Source: Acidimicrobiales bacterium
GTDB taxonomy: Bacteria > Actinomycetota > Acidimicrobiia > Acidimicrobiales > AC-14
DNA: 64,000 bases
Reading direction: 5' to 3'
NCBI GenBank assembly: GCA_025463925.1
Contig: JAODBK010000080.1
Location: forward strand, 44,388 to 108,387
Shown: positions 41,821 through 52,041 of the stretch, one piece after another
How the letters are laid out: the number at the start of each line of letters is the position of its first letter
How positions within the stretch are numbered: the stretch's first letter is position 1
The notes under the pieces: model-generated
Told to the model about the DNA's origin: nothing
Seen by the model: the letters and a program-made list of their open reading frames with translations, nothing else
Databases searched by the model: none
Translations under genes and position numbers: made by a program

Positions 41821-43068
41821 ATGCCGTTGATGGCTGCTGACCCGCTCGATGCTTCGGCGGGTGTGCCGTATGAGCTGCTCGCCGACTTGCGGGCCGAGTG
41901 CCCAGTGTCGCGAACCACGTCAGGCGCGTACTTCCTCGCTCGGCACGACGATGTGCTGGCAGCCACAAGGGACGTCGACGTGTTCCAGGCGAGTTTCCGC
42001 GCCAGCGGTGTGGTCGTGCTGCCTGAAGAGCAACTGATCAGCGAGATACCCGAACCACGTCACGGGAAGATCCGTCGGATCATCAATTCCGCGATCGCGC
42101 AGCATCGCATCGGCCGGGTCGAACCCTTCGTCCGCGAGCTCTGCAACCAGCTGATCGAGCCGCTGATCATGCGCGGCCATGGCGATCTGGTCGCCGAATA
42201 CGTGACGCCGATCCCGGCCACCGTGGTCGCCCATCTCCTCGGCGTCGATCCGGCCGATCACGCCCGCTTCGCCGAGTGGTCCGACCTGGTGGTCCAGTCC
42301 GCCTATGCGACGGAGAACCGAAGACACGACGGAGCCGAGGGCGAAGGTCTGGCCGGCGTCGCGCCCGACTTCACGGCCTACCTCGACGAGATGATCGCCG
42401 AGCGCAAGGGCTCCGCCGATCCGCCGGATGACTTCGTCACGCGCCTCATCGGCACCAGTGTCGACGGCGAGCACCTCACGGATGTCGAGATGCGCACGCA
42501 ACTCGCCTTCTTGCTCATGTCAGGCAACGAGACGACGCGGCACCTGATCGCCAACATGCTCGAAACCGTGTGCACCGACGCGGCGCTGCTTTCCGGGCTC
42601 CGGGCCGAGCGCGGGCTCGTACCGACCGTCGTCGAGGAGTCGCTGCGCCATGATCCGCCGATCCATGTGTTGATGCGAGATTGCCTCGAGGAGGTCACGA
42701 TCGAAGGGGTCACGATCCCCGCCGGCGTCAAGGTCGGCTTCGGCCTCGCGTCAGCCAATCGTGACGCCCGAACCTACGAGGACCCCGACGAGTTCCGGCT
42801 CGACCGCCCGAGCGCGAAAGACCATCTCGCCTTCGGTGGCGGCCCTCACGTCTGCCCAGGCGCGTCCCTGGCAAGACTCGAAGGCCGAATCGCGCTCGAG
42901 GTGTTCCTGGATCGCGTCGACGAAGCGACCGTCGACGAGCCGTACCGGCGGGAACCGGTTCCCGTCTTCTGGGCCAACGGGCCTCGGCGACTGCCCGTCA
43001 CGCTCACGGGGGTCGGCCCGAAGGAAGTCGAACGGTCCTTCGAAAGTCGTGAGACCGAATTCATCTGA
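41821..43068 (+). CDS. Cytochrome P450
   Basis: Heme monooxygenase, 415 aa. I-helix LLMSGNETTRHL (oxygen-activation motif with Thr-Thr), ExxR at Glu273-Arg276 (ESLR), and the heme loop FGGGPHVCPG with Cys345 as the axial ligand. Start ATG 41821 (MPLMAADPLDASAGV) fits the family; an in-frame ATG at 41779 is less likely. Downstream lie an antibiotic-monooxygenase-fold protein, a sulfotransferase and a quinone-oxidoreductase-like gene, which might tailor one hydrophobic substrate. No ferredoxin partner is next to it. Confidence 0.93.
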   Translation: MPLMAADPLDASAGVPYELLADLRAECPVSRTTSGAYFLARHDDVLAATRDVDVFQASFRASGVVVLPEEQLISEIPEPRHGKIRRIINSAIAQHRIGRVEPFVRELCNQLIEPLIMRGHGDLVAEYVTPIPATVVAHLLGVDPADHARFAEWSDLVVQSAYATENRRHDGAEGEGLAGVAPDFTAYLDEMIAERKGSADPPDDFVTRLIGTSVDGEHLTDVEMRTQLAFLLMSGNETTRHLIANMLETVCTDAALLSGLRAERGLVPTVVEESLRHDPPIHVLMRDCLEEVTIEGVTIPAGVKVGFGLASANRDARTYEDPDEFRLDRPSAKDHLAFGGGPHVCPGASLARLEGRIALEVFLDRVDEATVDEPYRREPVPVFWANGPRRLPVTLTGVGPKEVERSFESRETEFI

Positions 43069-43121
43069 CCGTTTGCAGTGTGGCGCACGGCCGCGCGCAT
43101 CATCCGACTTAGCATCGGCGT

Positions 43122-43421
43122 GTGATTCTCGAACACGCAGTGATGGCCGTTCGGCCGGGTGAGGACAAGGACTTCGAGGAGGCGTTCAGCCAGGCGCAGG
43201 GCATCATCGCCTCGATGCCCGGTTTTCGTGGCCTCACGCTTGCTCGTTGCGTCGAGCGGCCGAGCAGTTACCTCTTGCTGGTCGAGTGGGACCGGTTGGA
43301 GGATCACACGCAAGGGTTCCGCGGCTCAGTCGAGTTCGAGGAATGGCGTCGGCTGCTCCATCATTTCTACGACCCCCTCCCGACGGTTGACCATTTCGAG
43401 CCGTTCGTCACCGTCCCATAG
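43122..43421 (+). CDS. Antibiotic biosynthesis monooxygenase (ABM) family protein
   Basis: A 99-aa ferredoxin-like-fold protein. The ABM pattern is clear: MILEHAVMAVRPGEDKDFEE, MPGFRGLTLARCVERPSSYL, VEWDRLEDHTQGFRGS and a Trp-rich helix. Family members include quinone-forming oxygenases and heme-degrading enzymes. It starts 53 bases after the P450 gene, forward, with GTG 43122. Its role beside the P450 is unknown. Confidence 0.85.
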   Translation: MILEHAVMAVRPGEDKDFEEAFSQAQGIIASMPGFRGLTLARCVERPSSYLLLVEWDRLEDHTQGFRGSVEFEEWRRLLHHFYDPLPTVDHFEPFVTVP

Positions 43422-43538
43422 GTGCGCGATGCGCTGCTGGACCGGCGCAGGGCGGGTTCGCGGCGGCAGCGCCCGGCATCGACTACACAACCTTGTGCAG
43501 CTCGCGGCGTCCGAACCCGGGCGGCGTAAGGAGGGATG

Positions 43539-44714
43539 ATGACGGAAGGCGTGGCCGGGCTGGAGATCGACTCGACGCTCGCCGAGGCCTCGGCCCGGGC
43601 CGGTGGGCTCGACGACTTGGGCGAGGGGCCGTACGTGGATCCTCTCGGGCGCCTCCTCGACTCGCTGGCCGCCGACGCGGACCTCAACGACATCGGTCGG
43701 ATGATCGCCAGCGAGCGGGTCCTGCTCCACACCGTGAATCGGCTGCACTACGTCGAAGACCGCAAGCGGTTGCCTCAGATCGCCGAGCAGGAGATCGTCA
43801 AGCCCGTCTTCATCATCGGCATGCCACGCACGGGCACCACGATTCTCCACGACATCCTCGCCCAAGATCCGGCCAGCCGCGCGCCCATGACCTGGGAAGT
43901 GATGTTCCCCTCCCCACCGCCGGAGACCGCCACCTTCCGCACCGACCCCCGGATCGGGATGTGCGCGGCCACGATGCCCGACCGCGACGCGCAGCTCCCC
44001 GGGTTCGACGCCATCCACCCGATGGGCCCAGAACTCACCCAGGAATGCGTAGTGCTGATGGGCGACACCATGTGCACCCCGCTCTTCCACAACCAGTTCC
44101 GGGTGACGACCTACCAGGACTGGCTCGACACCGAGGCCGACTGGGCCGCGGTCTACGACTTCCACCACCGCCAGCTCCAACACCTCCAGTCCCGTCACGC
44201 CGGGGCACGGTGGGTGCTCAAGACGGGCGCGCATCTCTGGGGCCTGGACCAACTCCTGGTTCGGTATCCGGATGCCCGGATCGTGTTCACCCACCGGGAT
44301 CCGGTGAAGTCCATGACGTCGTACGCCAGCTTGACCTCGATCGTCCGACAGGTGAGCAGTGACACCGTCGATCCGGTCGAGGTCGCGGCCGACTGGATGG
44401 CTCGGCTGAGACGGGTGCTCTTGCGAGGCATCGAGATCCGCCAGGCCAGGACCTACCCGGACGCCGTCTTCTACGACATGTACTTCCAGGACTTCATCAC
44501 CGACCAGTTCACCCAGGTCGAGGCCATCTACGCGGCACTCGACCTGCCGATGACCGGCGAGGGCGCCGACCGCATGCGCGCGTTCATCGACGACAACCCG
44601 CCGGGCAAACACGGCATCCACCGCTACGCACCCGAAGAGTTCGGCGTGGACCCTGCGACCGTGCGCTCGGAGTTCCGCCCGTACATCGAGCACTTCGATC
44701 TGAAGGCAGAGTGA
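43539..44714 (+). CDS. Sulfotransferase family protein
   Basis: Transfers sulfate from PAPS to hydroxyls or amines; 391 aa. The 5'-phosphosulfate loop is VFIIGMPRTGTTILHDIL (about residue 92) and the 3'-phosphate motif is IVFTHRDPVKSMTSYASL. The Ser/Arg and His expected for PAPS binding are present. RBS AAGGAGG lies 4 bases before ATG 43539, so that is preferred to 43536. Actinobacterial relatives sulfate glycolipids or sterol-like compounds. A GTGA overlap links it to the next gene. Confidence 0.9.
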   Translation: MTEGVAGLEIDSTLAEASARAGGLDDLGEGPYVDPLGRLLDSLAADADLNDIGRMIASERVLLHTVNRLHYVEDRKRLPQIAEQEIVKPVFIIGMPRTGTTILHDILAQDPASRAPMTWEVMFPSPPPETATFRTDPRIGMCAATMPDRDAQLPGFDAIHPMGPELTQECVVLMGDTMCTPLFHNQFRVTTYQDWLDTEADWAAVYDFHHRQLQHLQSRHAGARWVLKTGAHLWGLDQLLVRYPDARIVFTHRDPVKSMTSYASLTSIVRQVSSDTVDPVEVAADWMARLRRVLLRGIEIRQARTYPDAVFYDMYFQDFITDQFTQVEAIYAALDLPMTGEGADRMRAFIDDNPPGKHGIHRYAPEEFGVDPATVRSEFRPYIEHFDLKAE

Positions 44715-45787
44715 CGAGCATGGAGAGCTCCACCACAACCATGCGCGCGTGGCGTGTCCACGAGTACGGCAACCCGCTCGACGTGCTGCAGCTCGACACG
44801 GTGCCGGTACCGGAACCCGAGGCCGGAGAAGTCCGGGTGCGAGTGCTCGCCATCCCGCTCAACCTCAACGACCTCGAGCGGATCACCGGCGGCAACATGA
44901 TGGTGCGTCCCGAACTGCCCTACAGCCCGGGCATGGAGACGATGGGCATGGTCGAGGCGTGCGGCGCCGGCGCCGAGGACTGGCTCGGCCGGCGGGTCGT
45001 GTCCACCACCAAGCAGGCCTTCGGGGGGTTCGCCGAGCGGGTCATCTGCACCACCGCGGCATTGTTCGACATGCCCGAGGACATTCCGCTTCCCGACGCC
45101 GCCGCCCTCTACTTCCCGTTCCACCTCGCCTGGCTCGGGTTGTTCGATCGGGCCGGGCTGGAGGCCGGGGAGAGCGTGCTCATCCACGCGGCCGCCGGCG
45201 GCGCCGGATCGGCCGCGGTGCAGCTCGCCGCCAACGCCGGCGCGCGTGTCTTCGCCACCGCCGGCACCGACGAGAAGGTGCGGCTGTGCCGCGACCTCGG
45301 CGCCGATGTGGCCATCAACTACAACACCACGGAGTTCGGCGAAGTCGTGCTGAAGGAGACCGGCAACCGCGGCGTCGACGTGGTGTACGACAACGTCGGC
45401 GAGGCGGTGATGGAGCGCTCCATGACCTGCACCGCGTACGGAGGCCGATACCTCATGATGGGGTTCGCGTCCAACAAGGTCGTGGCCGACGAGCCGTTCA
45501 TCGTGCCGCGCCGCATCGCACTCGGGAACTTCAAGTTGTGCGGCGTGATGCTCAACTACGCCGGCGACGAGATGATGCAGATCGTGAAGTCGGCCATGGG
45601 CTGGAACGTCGCGCCGACCAGCCTCGGCGCCCGGATCACCCGGGACGTGGTCGAGCTCGTCCGCAGCGGCGCGGTCCGCGCCGTCGTGGGCCAGGTCGTC
45701 GACTTCGAGGAGCTCCCGTCGCTGATGGACGCCATGGCCAACCGGCACACGACCGGCAGAGCCATCGTGACGGTCGCCGCCTCGTGA
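44711..45787 (+). CDS. Zinc-independent alcohol dehydrogenase / quinone oxidoreductase (MDR) family
   Basis: NADPH-dependent medium-chain reductase, 358 aa. The N-terminal GroES-like domain (VLQLDTVPVPEPEAGEVRV), a TTKQAFGGFAERV segment, and the Rossmann motif AAAGGAGSAAVQLA with ADVAINYNTTEF are typical of quinone oxidoreductases. No Zn-ligand Cys set is seen. GTG 44711 overlaps the sulfotransferase stop (GTGA). Probably reduces an enone or quinone in the same pathway. Confidence 0.9.
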   Translation: MTSMESSTTTMRAWRVHEYGNPLDVLQLDTVPVPEPEAGEVRVRVLAIPLNLNDLERITGGNMMVRPELPYSPGMETMGMVEACGAGAEDWLGRRVVSTTKQAFGGFAERVICTTAALFDMPEDIPLPDAAALYFPFHLAWLGLFDRAGLEAGESVLIHAAAGGAGSAAVQLAANAGARVFATAGTDEKVRLCRDLGADVAINYNTTEFGEVVLKETGNRGVDVVYDNVGEAVMERSMTCTAYGGRYLMMGFASNKVVADEPFIVPRRIALGNFKLCGVMLNYAGDEMMQIVKSAMGWNVAPTSLGARITRDVVELVRSGAVRAVVGQVVDFEELPSLMDAMANRHTTGRAIVTVAAS

Positions 45788-45803
45788 CCTCGGTGGTGGC
45801 CAG

Positions 45804-45876
45804 TGGGCTCGGGTGGGATCGAACCACCGACCAAAGGATTATGAGTCCCCCGCTCTGACCACTGAGCTACGAGCCC
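45804..45876 (-). tRNA. tRNA-Met (anticodon CAU)
   Basis: Minus-strand cloverleaf of 73 bases: acceptor GGGCTCG/CGAGCCC, D stem GCTC/GAGC, anticodon loop CTCATAA (CAT), T arm with TTCGATC, discriminator A. The GGACTCATAATCC arm matches elongator tRNA-Met. CCA not encoded. Twelve bases separate it from tRNA-Asn. Confidence 0.94.
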
Positions 45877-45888
45877 TCGGAGAGGTGG

Positions 45889-45961
45889 CTCCGGGGGAGA
45901 GACTCGAACTCTCAACCCTCTGATTAACAGTCAGATGCTCTGCCGATTGAGCTACCCCGGA
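45889..45961 (-). tRNA. tRNA-Asn (anticodon GUU)
   Basis: Minus-strand cloverleaf of 73 bases: acceptor TCCGGGG/CCCCGGA, anticodon stem TCTGA/TCAGA around loop CTGTTAA (GTT), T arm TTCGAGT, discriminator G, as expected for tRNA-Asn. CCA not encoded. Forms a pair with tRNA-Met, probably co-transcribed. Confidence 0.94.
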
Positions 45962-46049
45962 ATGGCCGACGACGATAGCAGCGGGATCCGACGGCTCCGC
46001 CGGTGGCGCCCCGGCACGGTTTCGGTGACGACGGGGTAAACAGTTCGCC

Positions 46050-46334
46050 ATGAGATTCCGACTCGGACTGGTGATCGGGTTCGCCGCCGGCTACTACCTC
46101 GGCACCGCGGCCGGCCAAGAGCGCCACGAGCAGATCAACCGGCTCATCGCCAAGGCGAAGGGATCGGACGCGTTCGAGGAGCTGGCCGGCAAGGCGAAGG
46201 CGGCCGTCGACCTCGGGGTCGAGCGCGCCCGCGACGTCGTCGAGAACCGCATGGGCAACGGCAACATCGACGCCGGTTCCGGACCGGTCGTCGCCAAGGG
46301 CACCGACGCCGGTCCCTACGCGTCTTCCAGATAG
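46050..46334 (+). CDS. Small YtxH-like membrane protein
   Basis: A 94-aa protein starting [20 protein letters not shown] (one helix with a GYYLGTAAG glycine pattern), followed by an amphipathic, charged stretch [20 protein letters not shown]. Resembles YtxH-like envelope proteins of actinobacteria. It overlaps the end of rpoD by 19 bases in convergent orientation. Function unknown. Confidence 0.7.
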   Translation: MRFRLGLVIGFAAGYYLGTAAGQERHEQINRLIAKAKGSDAFEELAGKAKAAVDLGVERARDVVENRMGNGNIDAGSGPVVAKGTDAGPYASSR

Positions 46335-47608
46335 TCCTTCAGCCGCTGGCTGCGGATCGGGTGCCGCAGTTTCGCCAGGGTCTTGGCCTCGATCTGGCGC
46401 ACGCGCTCGCGGGTGACGCCGAACTCCTTGCCGACCTCCTCGAGCGTGCGGGCCTGACCGTCCTCGAGACCGAAGCGGAGCCGCACGACCTTGCGCTCGC
46501 GTTCGGTGAGCTCGTCGAGCGCCTCGCCGACGGCTTCGTTGAGCATCGCCCGGGCGGCGGCGTCGGCGGGCGCGACGGCCTGGTGATCCTCGATGAAGTC
46601 ACCGAGATGGCTGTCGTCCTCCTCGCCCACCGGCGTCTCGAGCGACACCGGCTCCTGCGCGATGCGCTGGATCTCGCGCACCTTCGCGACCGGGAGGTCG
46701 ACCTTGTCGGCCAGCTCCTCGACGCTGGGCTCGTGGCCGAGCTCCTGCATCATCTGGCGCTGCACCCGCAGCACCTTGTTGATCGTCTCGACCATGTGCA
46801 CGGGAATCCGGATGGTGCGGGCCTGGTCGGCGATGGCCCGGGTGATGGCCTGCCGGATCCACCACGTGGCGTACGTCGAGAACTTGAAGCCTTTGGTGTA
46901 GTCGAACTTCTCGACGGCCCGGATGAGGCCGAGGTTGCCTTCCTGAATGAGGTCGAGGAAGAGCATCCCGCGACCCAGGTACCGCTTGGCGATCGACACC
47001 ACCAGCCGCAGGTTGGCCTCGATCAGGGCCCCCTTGGCCGCCAGGCCGTCGGCCATGACCGCCCGGTCGGCGTGGATCTGCGACTCCGGCCGACCGGGTT
47101 TGTCGCCGATGCGGGCCTCGGCCTCGAGCCCGGCCTCGATCCGCTTCGCCAGCCCGACCTCTTGCGCCCCGGTCAGCAGGGAGACCTTGCCGATCTCCTT
47201 CAGGTACATGCGGACCGGATCGGCGCCCGGCCCCAGCGGGCGGTCGTCGTCGGACCGGGCGGCGCGGGCCTCGGACGCCTCCGCCGTGGTGTTGCCCCGC
47301 TTGGTGGGCGCGGGCGTGGGCGTGGGTGGCGCCACCAGCGGTTTGGTCGACGCCTGCACCACCGCCTCCACGATGGCCTCGTCGTCCTGCTCGACCTCGT
47401 CGTCGGTGGTGTCGAGGCGGATGCCCTCGGCCTCCAGCTTGCCGCGCACCGCGTCGATCAGCTCCGGGCTGAGCTCGACGTCCTTCATCACGCCCATGAC
47501 GTCGTCAGGCGTGACGGTGCCCGACCGCTTGCCGGTTGTGAGCAGACGGGCGAAACCGTCGGCTGGCACCTCCACCGGCAATTCGATCGTCGGCACGCTC
47601 TCGGTCAT
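46316..47608 (-). CDS. rpoD: Housekeeping RNA polymerase sigma factor RpoD/SigA
   Basis: Primary sigma factor, 430 aa. After a variable acidic/Pro-rich region ([18 protein letters not shown]), region 1.2 [11 protein letters not shown], region 2 (about 218-255) [17 protein letters not shown] with [16 protein letters not shown], region 3, and region 4 (about 363-410) [17 protein letters not shown] with [12 protein letters not shown] are complete. Directs core promoters. Its ATG overlaps the dnaG stop (ATGA), the conserved dnaG-rpoD order. Confidence 0.96.
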   Translation of the reverse strand: MTESVPTIELPVEVPADGFARLLTTGKRSGTVTPDDVMGVMKDVELSPELIDAVRGKLEAEGIRLDTTDDEVEQDDEAIVEAVVQASTKPLVAPPTPTPAPTKRGNTTAEASEARAARSDDDRPLGPGADPVRMYLKEIGKVSLLTGAQEVGLAKRIEAGLEAEARIGDKPGRPESQIHADRAVMADGLAAKGALIEANLRLVVSIAKRYLGRGMLFLDLIQEGNLGLIRAVEKFDYTKGFKFSTYATWWIRQAITRAIADQARTIRIPVHMVETINKVLRVQRQMMQELGHEPSVEELADKVDLPVAKVREIQRIAQEPVSLETPVGEEDDSHLGDFIEDHQAVAPADAAARAMLNEAVGEALDELTERERKVVRLRFGLEDGQARTLEEVGKEFGVTRERVRQIEAKTLAKLRHPIRSQRLKDYLEDA

Positions 47609-49362
47609 TCCTCCACCCGTCGCCGGTCGACGAGCCAGGGTACCAACACCTCAGTCGCTTCGACGCGGGTCTCAGTGTCTTGGAGCTGCTCGAGTGTGAT
47701 CCTGAGCCACGTGCGCAGGTCCTGCTCCTCGGCGAACCGGGTCGGGTCGGTCGTCACCGCGCGAGTCAGCGTGTCGAACTCCCGACGCGCCGCATCTCGA
47801 ACCACCAACGCCACGACGTCGTCTGGTTCGGCCGCGGTGTCCTCCACCGCGAGCCGCTGCAGCAACGTCGCGGTGTCCGGGTCCGTCGACTCGATCGCGT
47901 CGTGCACCGACGTCGAGGACGCGAGCGCGCGCCACGCCGCGGCATGCTGCTCGTCGTCGAACAGCGCCTCGTCCAACCGTGCGATGATCTCGTCGCGTCG
48001 CAACACCGCGAGCTTCAAGGCTTCGAGCTCGGCTGGTTCCACCGCGCGCGACGGTGGCGCGGCGACATCGACGCGCGGTTGCCGAACCCGCTCGTTCACC
48101 GCCCGCACCAACGACTCGCCGGGCAGGTCGAGCTGCACCGCGACCTGTCCCTGGTACTGCTCGCGCACGATCGCGTTCGGGTGCTCCCGGATCAGCGCAG
48201 CGGCCTGCTCGGCCACGCGCGCCTTGCCCTCGATGGTGCGGTGGTCCGACCGGGCGAGCAGGCGGTCGAGGCGGAACCCGAGGAACGGCTTGGCGCCGAC
48301 GACCGCCTTCTCCAACGCCGCCGGGTCGGTGCGGGCCAGCTCACCGGGATCACTCCCCGACGGGATGTCGGCCACGAGGATCTGCACCTCGTACCGCTGC
48401 TCCCACTCGTAGAACCGCTCGGCCGCGGCCTGGCCGGCGGCGTCGGCGTCGTAGGCCAGCACGATGCGGCGGGCGAAGTTCTTGAGCAGGCGGAAGTGCT
48501 CGTCGGTGAGGGCCGTGCCGCACGTCGCAACGGCGCGGGGCACGCCGGCCTGGCCGAACCCGATCACGTCGGTGTAGCCCTCGCAGACGATCACCTCGCC
48601 GGCGTCGACCACCGGACCCTTGGCCCAGTTGAGGCCGTACAGGACCTTGCTCTTCGCGTAGAGGCGGGTCTCGGGCGAGTTCTTGTACTTCGGACCGTCG
48701 GCGCCCGGCATGATCCGGCCGCCCAGCGCCACCGCGTCACCGCGCACGTCGAAGATCGGGAACAGGATGCGGGCGCGGAACGCGTCCTGCTGCTTGCCGG
48801 CACGGTTCTTGAACCCGAGCCCGGTCTTCTCGAGCACGTCATCCGGTAGCGACAGCGCGCGCGACAGCGCGTCCCACTCGTCGGGGGCCCAGCCCAACTT
48901 GTACGCGCGCACGACGTCGCCGTCGTACCCGCGCGACTTGAGGTAGCCGCGCGCCCGTCCCGCGTCCGGCGACGACAGCAGACGCTGGTGGTACCACTCG
49001 ACGGCGCGCGCCATCGCCTCGGAGAGCTTGGCCTTCTCCTGCCGCTCGCGTGACTGGTCGCCCGTCTCGTCGTAGCGCAACGGGATGCCGGCGCGCGCCG
49101 CGAGCCGTTCCACCGCCGCCGCGAAGTCGAGGTGCTCGATCTCGCGCACGAAGGTGATGGCGTCACCCTTGGCCTGGCAACCGAAGCAGTAGTACAACCC
49201 CTCCTCGGCGTTCAGCGAGAACGACGGTGTCTTCTCGGCGTGGAACGGGCACAGCCCTTGCCACCGGCGGCCGACCTTGCGCAACGCGACATGGTCGCTG
49301 GCAACCGCGACGAAGTCCGTCGCGGACCGAACGCGCTCGATGTCCTCGGCGAGGATCCCCAC
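47605..49362 (-). CDS. dnaG: DNA primase DnaG
   Basis: Synthesises RNA primers for replication; 585 aa. The N-terminal CHC2 zinc site is Cys38-His41-Cys59-Cys62 ([11 protein letters not shown] and CFGC). The TOPRIM core has [12 protein letters not shown] and [11 protein letters not shown] helicase-interaction C-terminal part is present. GTG 49362 ([11 protein letters not shown]) fits the family; it lies 11 bases downstream of the ppdK stop. It overlaps rpoD. Confidence 0.95.
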   Translation of the reverse strand: MGILAEDIERVRSATDFVAVASDHVALRKVGRRWQGLCPFHAEKTPSFSLNAEEGLYYCFGCQAKGDAITFVREIEHLDFAAAVERLAARAGIPLRYDETGDQSRERQEKAKLSEAMARAVEWYHQRLLSSPDAGRARGYLKSRGYDGDVVRAYKLGWAPDEWDALSRALSLPDDVLEKTGLGFKNRAGKQQDAFRARILFPIFDVRGDAVALGGRIMPGADGPKYKNSPETRLYAKSKVLYGLNWAKGPVVDAGEVIVCEGYTDVIGFGQAGVPRAVATCGTALTDEHFRLLKNFARRIVLAYDADAAGQAAAERFYEWEQRYEVQILVADIPSGSDPGELARTDPAALEKAVVGAKPFLGFRLDRLLARSDHRTIEGKARVAEQAAALIREHPNAIVREQYQGQVAVQLDLPGESLVRAVNERVRQPRVDVAAPPSRAVEPAELEALKLAVLRRDEIIARLDEALFDDEQHAAAWRALASSTSVHDAIESTDPDTATLLQRLAVEDTAAEPDDVVALVVRDAARREFDTLTRAVTTDPTRFAEEQDLRTWLRITLEQLQDTETRVEATEVLVPWLVDRRRVEE

Positions 49363-49373
49363 CCGGCGCCCGG

Positions 49374-51998
49374 CTAGGTGCCGGCCAGCACCGCCTGCGC
49401 CGAGGCGAGGCGCGCGATCGGCACGCGGAACGGCGAGCACGACACGTAGTCGAGGCCGGCGTCGTAGAAGAGATGGATCGACTCCGGGTCGCCGCCGTGC
49501 TCGCCGCACACGCCGAGCTTGAGGTTCGGCTTCGTCTTGCGGCCGCGCTCGGCGCCGACCTTCACCAGCTCGCCGACACCGCCGGGGTCGATCGTCTCGA
49601 AAGGATTGCGCTTCAGCAGGCCCTTCTCCAGGTAGACCGACATCATCCGGCCCTCGACGTCGTCGCGCGAGAAGCCGAACGTCATCTGGGTCAGGTCGTT
49701 GGTGCCGAAGCTGAAGAAGTCGGCTTCCTCGGCGATCTCGTCGGCCCGGATGGCCGCCCGCGGCGTCTCGACCATCGTGCCGATGGTGACCTCGATCGGC
49801 TTCTTGACGCCCTTGGTCGCCGCCGCGATCGCGTCCTCGACCCAGCTGCGGGCCAGGGCGAGCTCCTCACGCGTGACGGTGAGGGGGATCATGATCTCGA
49901 CCACCGGGTTGCCGCCGGCCTTCACCCGGTCGGCCGCCGCCTCCATCAGCGCCCGCACCTGCATGGCGTAGAGGCCCGGCTTGATCACGCCGAGCCGCAC
50001 GCCGCGGGTGCCGAGCATCGGGTTGAACTCCTCCCACAGCCGGGCCGCCTCGTAGAGCTTCTGCTCTTCGTCGGTGAGGCCGACCGTCGCCGCTTTCACC
50101 GCCAGCTCGTCGGTGGGCGGCAGGAACTCGTGCAGCGGCGGGTCGAGCAGGCGCACCGTCACCGGCAGCCCGTCCATCGCTTCGAGGATCTCGATGAAGT
50201 CCGCCTTCTGGACCTTGCGGAGCGCCTCCAGCGCGGCTGCCTCCTCGGCGGGCGTCTCGGCGAGGATCATGCGCTGGACCACCGGCAGCCGGTCACCGAG
50301 GAACATGTGCTCGGTGCGGCACAGCCCGATGCCTTCGGCGCCGAACTCGCGCGCGTTGGTGGCGTCGGGCCCGTTGTCGGCGTTGGCCCGGACGGCCAGC
50401 TTGCCCTTCCGGATCTTGTCGGCCCACGTGAGGACGATGTCGAACTCGGGCGGCGTGGCGCCGGTGGTCAGCTCGACCGCTCCGAGGACCACTTCGCCGG
50501 TGGTGCCGTTGAGCGAGATGACGTCGCCCTTGTGCACGGCGACGTCGCCGGCCGCGAAGCTGTCGCCGCGGATGCGGATCTTCTCGGCGCCGACGACCGC
50601 CGGCTTGCCCCAGCCGCGGGCGACGACCGCCGCATGACTGACGAGCCCGCCGCGGGACGTGAGGATGCCTTCGGCGACCGCCATGCCGTGCACGTCGTCG
50701 GGCGACGTCTCGCTGCGCACGAGGATGCACTTCTCGCCGCGGTTCACCGCGTCGACGCACTCGTCGGCGGTGAAGTACACCTTGCCGACCGCGGCGCCCG
50801 GTGACGCCGCCAAGCCCTTGGCGATCACCTTCACGTCGGTCGACGCGAATTGCGGGTGCAGCACCTGCTCGAGGTGCTCGGCGGTGATGCGCTGGACCGC
50901 CTCCTGCTCGGTGATCCGCCACTTGCGGCCCTTCGTCATGTCGACTGCCATGCGCAGCGCCGCGATGCCGGTGCGCTTGCCGACCCGCGTCTGGAGCATC
51001 CAGAGCTTGCCCTGCTCGATGGTGAACTCGGTGTCGCACATGTCGCGGTAGTGCTCCTCGAGCCGGTCGAAGATCTGGAGCAGCTGCTTGTAGATCTTCG
51101 GGAACTTCTGCTCGAGGGCCGACAGCGGCAGGGTGTTGCGGATGCCGGCCACGACGTCCTCGCCCTGCGCGTTGATGAGGAAGTCGCCGTACGCGCCCTT
51201 GGCGCCGGTGGCCGGGTCGCGGGTGAACCCGACACCCGTGCCGGAATTGTCGTCGCGGTTGCCGAACACCATCGTCTGCACGTTGACCGCGGTGCCGAGG
51301 TCGTGCGGGATGCGCTCGCGCTCGCGGTAGGCGACGGCGCGGGGCCCGTTCCACGAGCGGAACACCGCTTCGACCGCGCCGCGGAGCTGGTCGCGCGGAT
51401 CCTGCGGGAACGGCTTGCCGGTGTGCGAGCGGATGATCTCCTTGTAGGAGCGCACCAGGTACCGCAGCAGGTCGGGCGGCACCTCGGCGTCGTGCTCGGT
51501 GTTGGCCAACTGCTTCGCCGCTTCGAACGGCTCGTCGAACGTCGCGGCCTCGATGTCGAGCACGATGCGGCCGTACATCGAGAGGAAGCGCCGGTACGAG
51601 TCGTACGCGAACCGTTCGTCGTCGGTCTGCTTGGCGAGGCCCTCGACCGACTCGTCGTTGAGACCGAGGTTGAGGACGGTGTCCATCATCCCGGGCATCG
51701 AGAACTTGGCCCCCGACCGCACACTGACGAGCAGCGGGTCCGCAGGGTCGCCCAGCCGCTTGCCCATCGCCTTCTCGAGACCCTTGACGTGCTTCGCGAT
51801 CTCGTCGTCGAGCCCCTTCGGCCATCCGCCCTGCATCGCGGCCCGGCACGCGTCGGTGGTGATGGTGAACCCGGGCGGGACCGGCAGCTTGAGCACCGAG
51901 GTCATCTCGGCGAGGTTGGCGCCCTTGCCGCCGAGCAGGTCCTTGAGACTCATGGGCGGCTTGCGGTGCTTGTGGTCGAAGTCGAAGACGTACGGCAT
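49374..51998 (-). CDS. ppdK: Pyruvate, phosphate dikinase
   Basis: Interconverts pyruvate + ATP + phosphate with PEP + AMP + diphosphate; 874 aa, full length. ATP-grasp start GGKGANLAEM, phosphohistidine swivel domain with the catalytic His at about 455 (TSRGGLVSHAAVVARG), and C-terminal barrel with catalytic Cys at about 831 (GVCGEHGGDP). ATG 51998. Glycolytic or gluconeogenic role, common in actinobacteria of this kind. Followed closely by dnaG. Confidence 0.96.
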   Translation of the reverse strand: MPYVFDFDHKHRKPPMSLKDLLGGKGANLAEMTSVLKLPVPPGFTITTDACRAAMQGGWPKGLDDEIAKHVKGLEKAMGKRLGDPADPLLVSVRSGAKFSMPGMMDTVLNLGLNDESVEGLAKQTDDERFAYDSYRRFLSMYGRIVLDIEAATFDEPFEAAKQLANTEHDAEVPPDLLRYLVRSYKEIIRSHTGKPFPQDPRDQLRGAVEAVFRSWNGPRAVAYRERERIPHDLGTAVNVQTMVFGNRDDNSGTGVGFTRDPATGAKGAYGDFLINAQGEDVVAGIRNTLPLSALEQKFPKIYKQLLQIFDRLEEHYRDMCDTEFTIEQGKLWMLQTRVGKRTGIAALRMAVDMTKGRKWRITEQEAVQRITAEHLEQVLHPQFASTDVKVIAKGLAASPGAAVGKVYFTADECVDAVNRGEKCILVRSETSPDDVHGMAVAEGILTSRGGLVSHAAVVARGWGKPAVVGAEKIRIRGDSFAAGDVAVHKGDVISLNGTTGEVVLGAVELTTGATPPEFDIVLTWADKIRKGKLAVRANADNGPDATNAREFGAEGIGLCRTEHMFLGDRLPVVQRMILAETPAEEAAALEALRKVQKADFIEILEAMDGLPVTVRLLDPPLHEFLPPTDELAVKAATVGLTDEEQKLYEAARLWEEFNPMLGTRGVRLGVIKPGLYAMQVRALMEAAADRVKAGGNPVVEIMIPLTVTREELALARSWVEDAIAAATKGVKKPIEVTIGTMVETPRAAIRADEIAEEADFFSFGTNDLTQMTFGFSRDDVEGRMMSVYLEKGLLKRNPFETIDPGGVGELVKVGAERGRKTKPNLKLGVCGEHGGDPESIHLFYDAGLDYVSCSPFRVPIARLASAQAVLAGT

Positions 51999-52041
51999 GG
52001 CCGTACAGCCTACCGGCCGGTCGGCGCCGGTCCCCCGAGCC

